From the NCBI GenBank assembly GCA_000719695.1, contig JOHN01000113.1, positions 1-10,538 of the forward strand: a stretch of DNA of 10,538 nucleotides. Direction: 5' to 3'. The notes under the pieces are model-generated. The model had not been told where the DNA came from. It ran no database searches and was given only the letters and a program-made list of their open reading frames with translations. The translations under genes and the position numbers were made by a program. The DNA is from Streptomyces sp. NRRL F-6131 (GTDB lineage Bacteria; Actinomycetota; Actinomycetes; Streptomycetales; Streptomycetaceae). Shown here in pieces: positions 6,520 to 10,538 of the stretch (the first letter of the stretch is position 1; each line of letters opens with the position of its first letter).

Positions 6520-7005
6520 ATGCACCCCTTCCGCAAGGCGGTCGAGGACCGCGACGCGCAGGCCATGATCGATCTCCTCGCCGAGGACGTCGTGTTCACC
6601 AGCCCCGTCGCCTTCAAGCCCTACCCCGGCAAGGCCATCACCGGGGCGATCCTGCGCGCCGTGCTGCGGGTCTTCGAGGACTTCAGCTACGTGCGCGAGA
6701 TCGGCGGGCCCGACGCCCGCGACCACGCCCTCGTCTTCACCGCCACCGTGGGCGGCAAGCAGCTCCAGGGCTGCGACTTCCTCCACCTCGACGAGGACGG
6801 GAAGATCGACGAACTCACCGTGATGGTCCGCCCGCTCTCCGGCGCCCAGGCGCTCGCGGCGGCGATGGCCGCCGAGTTCGACCGGATCGCCGCCGAGGCC
6901 GTGGCTGACGCGGCCGACGCGACCGGGGCGGCCGGGGCGACCGACGCGGCCGGGGCGACCGGGCTCGCGGATGCGGCCGACGCGCCCGCGGCGGCGGAGC
7001 GGTGA
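6520..7005 (+). CDS. NTF2/SnoaL-like protein with an Ala-rich tail
   Basis: Residues 1-122 form a small NTF2-like alpha+beta fold: helices at the N-terminus (MHPFRKAVEDRDAQAMIDLL), then AEDVVFTSPVAFKPYPG, then strands including HALVFTATVGGKQLQGCDFL and LDEDGKIDELTVMVRPL. This is the pattern of stand-alone 'nuclear transport factor 2 family' proteins, which bind small hydrophobic ligands or catalyse isomerisation, cyclisation or dehydration. I cannot assign catalytic residues or a substrate. Residues 124-161 are an Ala/Asp/Gly/Thr low-complexity tail absent from the usual fold. GGAGG at 6508-6512 is 7 bases before the ATG. The stop TGA (7003-7005) overlaps the next gene's GTG (7002) as GTGA, implying translational coupling. 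It is the first gene of the three-gene operon divergent from padR. Confidence 0.87.
   Translation: MHPFRKAVEDRDAQAMIDLLAEDVVFTSPVAFKPYPGKAITGAILRAVLRVFEDFSYVREIGGPDARDHALVFTATVGGKQLQGCDFLHLDEDGKIDELTVMVRPLSGAQALAAAMAAEFDRIAAEAVADAADATGAAGATDAAGATGLADAADAPAAAER
6928..6960 (+). repeat. Short exact repeat in the Ala-rich tail
   Basis: GCGGCCGGGGCGACC occurs at 6928-6942 and again at 6946-6960 (18-bp period, encoding AAGAT twice), with diverged copies on both sides. It suggests the C-terminal tail grew by in-frame duplication. Confidence 0.7.
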
Positions 7006-8492
7006 GCGACTTCGACGCGGTCGTCATCGGCGCCGGCAACGCCGGACTGACCGCCGCCACCAGCCTCCAGCTCGCCGGCCTGCGCACCCTGCTCGTCGAG
7101 CGGCACAACCTGCCCGGCGGTTGCGCCACCTCCTTCCGGCGCGGCCGCTTCGAGTTCGAGGTCGCCCTGCACCAGCTGTCCGGCGTCGGCGCCGAGGGAC
7201 AGCCCTTCACCCTCCGCGGCCTGTTCGACCGGCTCGGCGTCAGCGACAAGCTGGAGTTCGTCGAGGAGCCCGACCTCTACCGGGCCGTCGTGCCGGGCCG
7301 CTTCGACGTCACCCTCCCCGCCGACTGGCAGGGCGCCTCCGACGCCCTGGAGTCCGCCTTCCCCGGCAACCGCGAGCGGATCGAGCGCTTCCTCCAGCTG
7401 ATCAAGGACGTCACGTTCTGGCAGATCGCGGCCCGCCGCGGCATGCCGCCCGAGCAGGTCGACCCGGTGCTGTTCCGGTACGGGCTGCGCCCCGTCAAGG
7501 ACGTCCTCGACGAGCACTTCGACGACCCCGGCCTCAAGTCGGTGCTCGGCACCTACTGGACCTACCTCGGCCAGCCGCCCTCCCGGCTCGCCTTCCAGGA
7601 CCTCGCGCTGACCCTCTTCGCGTACCTGGAGTTCAAGCCCTGGCACCTCATGGGCGGCTCCCAGGCGCTGTCCACCGCGATCCTGGACTCCTTCCTGGCC
7701 GCCGGCGGCCAGGTGCGGTTCAACACCTCCGTCGAGGCGATCCTCACCGAGCACGGCCGGGTGACCGGGGTGCGGCTGGACGACGGGCAGGAGATCACCG
7801 CCGGGGACGTCGTCTCCAACGCCTCGCTCCCGCTCACCTACGCGATGCTCGGCGAGGGCGCCGTCCCCGCGGCCGTCCGGGACGACCTCGCCACCCGCCG
7901 GGTCGGCGTCTCGGGCGTCGTCCTGCACATGGGTCTGGCCGCCACCCCCGCCGAGCTCGGCTTCACCACCAGCACCACCTTCGTCCACGCCGACGAGGAC
8001 GACGAGCGCACCTACGCCGCCACCCGCACCCTGGAACCCGCCCGCGGCATCTGCGTCACCTCCTACGACGTCGCACCGATCGGCTTCGCCCCGGCCGGCG
8101 CGACCCACGTCAGCCTGATGACCCTCCAGTACGGCGACCACTGGGCGAAGATCCCGCCCGCCGACTACGCCCGCGTCAAGTTCGCCTACGCGCAGACCCT
8201 GCTCGACCGGGTCGAGGCGGTCGCCCCCGGCATCCGCGACGCGATCGAGGAGGTCGACGTCGCCACCCCGCTGACCATGGCCCGCTACCTCGGCCACCCC
8301 GGCGGCGCGATCTACGGCTACGACCAGGACCGCACCGAGGGCTGGCTGTTCCGCAACAGCGAACGCGAGAGCCACGTCCCCGGTCTGCACCTGGCCGGCT
8401 CCTGGGCCGGCATGGGCGGCTTCCAGCCCACCCTCGAAGCCGGCGCCCGCGTCGCCCGCCGCCTGCTGCGCGCCAGGGCGGCCGCGGCCTGA
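7002..8492 (+). CDS. CrtI/RetSat-like FAD-dependent oxidoreductase
   Basis: The 496-residue protein has the length and architecture of the phytoene desaturase / carotenoid isomerase / retinol saturase superfamily. The N-terminal Rossmann dinucleotide motif is VVIGAGNAGLTAA (7-19), with Glu33 at the end of the second strand and PGG (38-40). A mid-protein segment reads MGGSQALSTAILDSF (217-231). The C-terminal FAD-binding motif is GLHLAGSWAGMGGFQPTLEAG (461-481). These enzymes add, remove or isomerise double bonds in isoprenoids and similar lipophilic substrates. The middle, substrate-binding region does not let me choose among reductase, desaturase and isomerase. No phytoene synthase or other carotenoid gene is nearby, which argues against ordinary carotenogenesis. 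The GTG start overlaps the upstream TGA by GTGA. The reductase downstream may keep its FAD reduced (inference). Confidence 0.9.
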   Translation: MSDFDAVVIGAGNAGLTAATSLQLAGLRTLLVERHNLPGGCATSFRRGRFEFEVALHQLSGVGAEGQPFTLRGLFDRLGVSDKLEFVEEPDLYRAVVPGRFDVTLPADWQGASDALESAFPGNRERIERFLQLIKDVTFWQIAARRGMPPEQVDPVLFRYGLRPVKDVLDEHFDDPGLKSVLGTYWTYLGQPPSRLAFQDLALTLFAYLEFKPWHLMGGSQALSTAILDSFLAAGGQVRFNTSVEAILTEHGRVTGVRLDDGQEITAGDVVSNASLPLTYAMLGEGAVPAAVRDDLATRRVGVSGVVLHMGLAATPAELGFTTSTTFVHADEDDERTYAATRTLEPARGICVTSYDVAPIGFAPAGATHVSLMTLQYGDHWAKIPPADYARVKFAYAQTLLDRVEAVAPGIRDAIEEVDVATPLTMARYLGHPGGAIYGYDQDRTEGWLFRNSERESHVPGLHLAGSWAGMGGFQPTLEAGARVARRLLRARAAAA

Positions 8493-8501
8493 GTCCGGCC
8501 C

Positions 8502-8580
8502 GCCCGCGGCGCGCCGACCTGCCCGCGGCACCCCGACCTCGGCCGCCGCACCTGACCTCGGCCGCGGCACCCCGACCCTC
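8502..8580 (+). repeat. About 20-bp imperfect tandem repeat, four units
   Basis: Units at 8502-8520, 8521-8540, 8541-8559 and 8560-8580 share the pattern GCCCGCGGCACCCCGACCTC with small changes in sequence and length (19-21 bp). They fill most of the 111-bp gap between the FAD oxidoreductase and reductase genes. No promoter is evident in the gap. Confidence 0.75.
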
Positions 8581-8603
8581 CCGAACCAGGACGGAGAATC
8601 CCC

Positions 8604-9794
8604 GTGAGCCACCCCCTCGCCCCGCGCTACGACGGCCACGAAGCGGTGCGGTCCGACATCGACACCCGCCCGCACGACGGCTCGTCTCCGCACGCCGGCT
8701 CGTCTCCGCACGCCGCCACCGAGGACGCCGCCGCGACCCTGGCCGCCGTCGAGACCCACCACCCCAAGCGGCTGCGCCTCACCGTCGCCGAGGTCCTCGT
8801 CGAGACCGTCAGCACCAGGACCTTCCGCCTCCGCCGCCCCGACGGCCGCGACCTGCCGCCCTTCCTCGCCGGCCAGTACGTCGGCGTGTTCGCCGACGGC
8901 ACCAACCGCCCGTACGCCATCGCCTCCAGCCCCGCCCGGCTCGACCACTGGGACCTCACCGTGCGCCGGGTGCCGGGCGGCCGGATCAGCAACCACCTGA
9001 TCGACACCCTCGCCCCCGGCGACACCCTCACCACCACCGGTCCCACCGGCACCTTCCACCACAACCCGCTCTTCCACGGCGAGGACGTCGTCTTCCTCGC
9101 CGGCGGCTCCGGCGTCGTCCCGGCGATGAGCATGATCCGCGAGATCGTCGACCACGGCCTCCCGCGCCGCTTCCACCTGCTCCTCGGCTCCCGCACGGCC
9201 GACGACATCATCTTCCGCACCGAGCTCGACGCCCTCGCCGCCGCACACCCCGACATCCACGTCCACCACGTCGTCCAGGACACCGGGGACGTCCGGGGCG
9301 CCCCGGACGGGTGGACCGGCCCGACCGGACTGCTCACCGCCGCCCTGATCGACACCCTCGTCGGGCCGCTCGACGGCCGCACGGTCTACGTCTGCGGACC
9401 CCAGGCCCTCTACCCCTACGCGCTCCGGCAGCTCGCCGACCTCGGCCACCCCCGGCGCCGGATCCGCTTCGAGGCCAACGGCGCCCCCACCGACCCCACC
9501 GCCCAGCCCCACTGGCCGACCGGCAACGACCCCGCGGGCGAGGTCACCGTCACCGCCCGGGGCCGCACCTTCCGCACCCGCCGCGACCGCCCCCTGCTGG
9601 ACGCGCTGGAGGACGCCGGCGTCCGCCCCGAGGCCGCCTGCCGCTCCGGCGAGTGCGGCCTCTGCCGCGTCCGCGTGGTCAAGGGCCAGGTGCACACCGC
9701 CCTGGAGGCCCGGCTGCGCCTCTCCGACGAACGCTTCGGCTACACGCACTCGTGCGTCGCCTACCCGATCACCGACACCGAACTCGACCTCTGA
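8604..9794 (+). CDS. NAD(P)H reductase with FAD, nucleotide and C-terminal [2Fe-2S] domains
   Basis: The 396-residue protein has the domain order FNR-type FAD domain (about 57-155), NAD(P)-binding domain (about 160-285) and plant-type ferredoxin (about 312-396). This order is known from PaaE and phthalate dioxygenase reductase. The flavin motif is RPYAIASSP (102-110). The nucleotide-domain motifs are LAGGSGVVPAMSM (165-177) and YVCGP (262-266). The cluster ligands are Cys346, Cys351, Cys354 and Cys384 (Cx4Cx2Cx29C, with CRSGECGLC). It should transfer electrons from NAD(P)H via FAD to the cluster and on to a partner. No oxygenase or P450 is in the window; the CrtI/RetSat-like protein is the only obvious partner. 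The first 55 residues are a low-complexity His/Pro/Ser/Ala extension containing an 18-bp duplication. The GTG start has GGAGA 6 bases upstream. Confidence 0.93.
   Translation: MSHPLAPRYDGHEAVRSDIDTRPHDGSSPHAGSSPHAATEDAAATLAAVETHHPKRLRLTVAEVLVETVSTRTFRLRRPDGRDLPPFLAGQYVGVFADGTNRPYAIASSPARLDHWDLTVRRVPGGRISNHLIDTLAPGDTLTTTGPTGTFHHNPLFHGEDVVFLAGGSGVVPAMSMIREIVDHGLPRRFHLLLGSRTADDIIFRTELDALAAAHPDIHVHHVVQDTGDVRGAPDGWTGPTGLLTAALIDTLVGPLDGRTVYVCGPQALYPYALRQLADLGHPRRRIRFEANGAPTDPTAQPHWPTGNDPAGEVTVTARGRTFRTRRDRPLLDALEDAGVRPEAACRSGECGLCRVRVVKGQVHTALEARLRLSDERFGYTHSCVAYPITDTELDL
8679..8714 (+). repeat. Exact 18-bp tandem duplication in the reductase N-terminus
   Basis: GGCTCGTCTCCGCACGCC occurs twice head to tail (8679-8696, 8697-8714) and encodes GSSPHA twice. 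The duplication is in frame and lies outside the folded domains. Confidence 0.95.
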
Positions 9795-9812
9795 GAGGCG
9801 GTCCGCGAGGCC

Positions 9813-9838
9813 GGCCCGGCCCACGCGGAGACCGGGCC
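9813..9838. terminator. Probable terminator hairpin after the redox operon
   Basis: GGCCCGG (9813-9819) pairs perfectly with CCGGGCC (9832-9838) over a 12-base loop. It lies 18 bp after the reductase stop and 34 bp past the stop of the convergent small gene, so it may serve both. There is no T-tract. Confidence 0.45.
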
Positions 9839-9872
9839 CACGCCCCCTTCGCGCCTTGTCAGGACGCCGGCA

Positions 9873-10061
9873 CTACCGCCTCTGGGCTCTGTACCGTTTG
9901 AGGAGAGCGGTGAGCCTCGCCGGGTCGGCCGCACCGTTCAGTTCGGCAGTGAGGTCGTCGGGGCAGAGCTCGTAAAGGTCGCCCCACCACCGGCGTCCCC
10001 GGTTGTCCCAGATGCGGTACCCGCCGGGCACACCCCTGGCAACATAGCGACGCCTACTCAC
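9873..10061 (-). CDS. Small hypothetical protein, 62 aa, Trp/Arg-rich
   Basis: Starting at GTG 10061 (CGGGGG-like site 5 bases upstream), this frame encodes a 62-residue basic protein. It contains YVARGVPGGYRIWDNRGRRW, then WGDLYELCPDDLTAELNG and a helical end (ARLTALLKRYRAQRR). It uses Trp, Tyr, Ile, Asn and Asp in a mixture unlike the Arg/Pro-rich shadow frames here, which supports real coding. I have a weak memory of similar short hypothetical proteins in streptomycetes, but no function. The frame is open upstream to 10232, but that extension is low in similarity to anything and overlaps a + strand gene remnant, so the short start is preferred. It is convergent with the redox operon. Confidence 0.6.
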   Translation of the reverse strand: MSRRRYVARGVPGGYRIWDNRGRRWWGDLYELCPDDLTAELNGAADPARLTALLKRYRAQRR

Positions 10062-10080
10062 GAAGCCCCCGCCGAGCGCA

Positions 10081-10251
10081 ATGCCCACACCCGAGCCCAC
10101 TTCCCTTCCCGCACGCCCTACCGGACAGCAGGCTACGGCAGGTCTCAAGCGCGGTCCGGTCGAGGACGGCACACTCACCCCCAGCCTCAAGATCCGCCGC
10201 AACGTCGTCGGGTCCCGCTCCGCGGACCTCATCGACTCGCTCCACGCCTGA
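10081..10251 (+). pseudogene. Possible remnant of an AMP-binding acyl-CoA ligase C-terminus
   Basis: A 56-codon frame from ATG 10081 ends in EDGTLTPSLKIRRNVVGS then RSADLIDSLHA (about 10150-10248). This resembles the extreme C-terminus of long-chain fatty acid-CoA ligases ('G.LTPtlKlkR..v...ya..Id.lY'), including the position of the conserved lysine in TPSLK. The preceding 23 residues (Pro/Thr-rich) do not fit the family, an in-frame TAG lies at 10045-10047, and there is no good ribosome binding site. The most likely reading is a truncated gene tail left after a deletion. A functional 56-aa peptide is less likely. The family match is by pattern recognition only. Confidence 0.5.
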
Positions 10252-10299
10252 GCCGCCGGCGGGACGGCATGGAACCGGCGAGCGGCGGCCGCGGTCGAC

Positions 10300-10328
10300 T
10301 TGCCTCATGGATGGGGGAGGGGTAGTGT
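10300..10328 (+). promoter_or_regulatory. Strong rightward sigma-70-like promoter
   Basis: TTGCCT (10300-10305), 17 bp, TAGTGT (10323-10328), followed by a T-run. Both hexamers and the spacing fit the streptomycete housekeeping pattern (TTGACR-N16-18-TAGRRT). No gene starts within the remaining 210 bases, so it must drive something to the right of the window. Confidence 0.6.
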
Positions 10329-10411
10329 TTTTAAGTCGCTCGACAGGGAGCACCGGACACGCAGCCGCGCGGACGGTCCCGGAGCGGCCAATCCTCTGGA
10401 AAACCATCGTG

Positions 10412-10431
10412 ACCCGGCACCGGGTTTATTT
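10412..10431 (+). terminator. Weak hairpin with T-rich tail between the two rightward promoters
   Basis: ACCCGG (10412-10417) can pair with CCGGGT (10420-10425), giving realistically a 5-bp stem with a GCAC loop, followed by TTATTT. It could terminate or pause transcripts from the left promoter, but the stem is short. Confidence 0.25.
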
Positions 10432-10462
10432 GGCGTACCCAATTCTGGGGATTGCGGCCGGA

Positions 10463-10538
10463 TTCGCTTTTCGGAGCGGGGATCGGCTAGAGTTTGGAAC
10501 GTCGGACGGGGCGTCAAGCCAAAGAAGACACCAGCGAG
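10463..10538 (+). promoter_or_regulatory. Promoter and leader start resembling a streptomycete rRNA operon
   Basis: TAGAGT (10488-10493) is an ideal -10; TTCGCT (10463-10468, 19-bp spacing) is the best but weak -35. The context GGCTAGAGTTTGGAACGTCG and the A/G-rich leader after it match my memory of streptomycete rrn promoters, which carry TAGAGT followed by GGAA-type leaders and several tandem promoters before the 16S gene. The 16S gene itself is not in the window. The identification of the downstream operon is therefore inference; the promoter itself is better supported. Confidence 0.55.

Noticed and set aside
6687..9824. A 1045-codon open frame on the minus strand, antisense to the redox operon
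   Set aside because: Its product is Gly/Ala/Val/Glu-rich with no domain. Such long antisense frames arise where the true genes have strong G/C third-position bias. The + strand genes have clear motifs throughout.
6971..9901. A 976-codon + strand frame overlapping the FAD oxidoreductase and reductase
   Set aside because: The product is almost entirely Arg/Pro/Ala and runs across two well-supported genes in another frame, so it is a GC shadow.
10062..10232. N-terminal extension of the 62-aa small protein
   Set aside because: The extra 57 residues are antisense to the acyl-CoA ligase-like remnant and have no distinct character; GTG 10061 has a G-rich site upstream.
10252..10289. GCCGCC...GGCGGC hairpin after the ligase-like remnant
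   Set aside because: The loop is long and the stem interrupted; similar pairings are frequent in this composition.

Overview
The window is very GC-rich, strongly biased to G/C at third codon positions, and uses GTG starts freely. Its gene families (PucR/CdaR, AraC, PadR, a BPO-A2-type haloperoxidase) are typical of Streptomycetaceae. The haloperoxidase closely resembles, from memory, BPO-A2 of Kitasatospora (Streptomyces) aureofaciens, so the source is most likely a Streptomyces or Kitasatospora chromosome. The right edge carries promoter sequences that look like the leader of a ribosomal RNA operon, which would begin just outside the window.

Layout. Bases 1-404 hold no convincing gene; they carry a compact G-quadruplex motif and the ribosome binding site of a PucR-family regulator (405-1676, +). 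A degenerate 24-bp tandem repeat crosses that gene's stop codon. After an operator-like inverted repeat come an alpha/beta hydrolase (1853-2689, +), an AraC-family regulator (2759-3634, +) and a second alpha/beta hydrolase (3747-4613, +) whose N-terminus is a 12-bp minisatellite. A perfect 12-bp hairpin separates this block from a convergent haloperoxidase/perhydrolase gene (4713-5549, -) lying downstream of a PadR regulator (5777-6343, -), with a 9-bp tandem array between them.

The padR gene is divergent from a three-gene redox operon: an NTF2/SnoaL-like protein (6520-7005), a CrtI/RetSat-like FAD oxidoreductase (7002-8492, overlapping by GTGA) and a flavin/[2Fe-2S] reductase (8604-9794). 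The 176-bp divergent region is dense in apparent control elements: a probably leaderless padR promoter, a G-quadruplex motif, a sigma-70-like operon promoter and a 22-bp inverted-repeat operator.

The last 740 bases hold a likely convergent terminator, a 62-aa tryptophan-containing hypothetical gene (-), a short + strand remnant resembling the C-terminus of a long-chain acyl-CoA ligase, and two rightward promoters.

How the parts may work together (inference): the reductase probably passes NAD(P)H electrons through FAD and [2Fe-2S] to a partner, and the CrtI/RetSat-like flavoenzyme is the only obvious local candidate. PadR probably senses a small molecule and controls this operon and perhaps the haloperoxidase. 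This PadR-controlled NTF2 / desaturase-like / reductase module is the best candidate for an undescribed system here. A second theme is the number of short tandem repeats at gene edges, most with units divisible by three.
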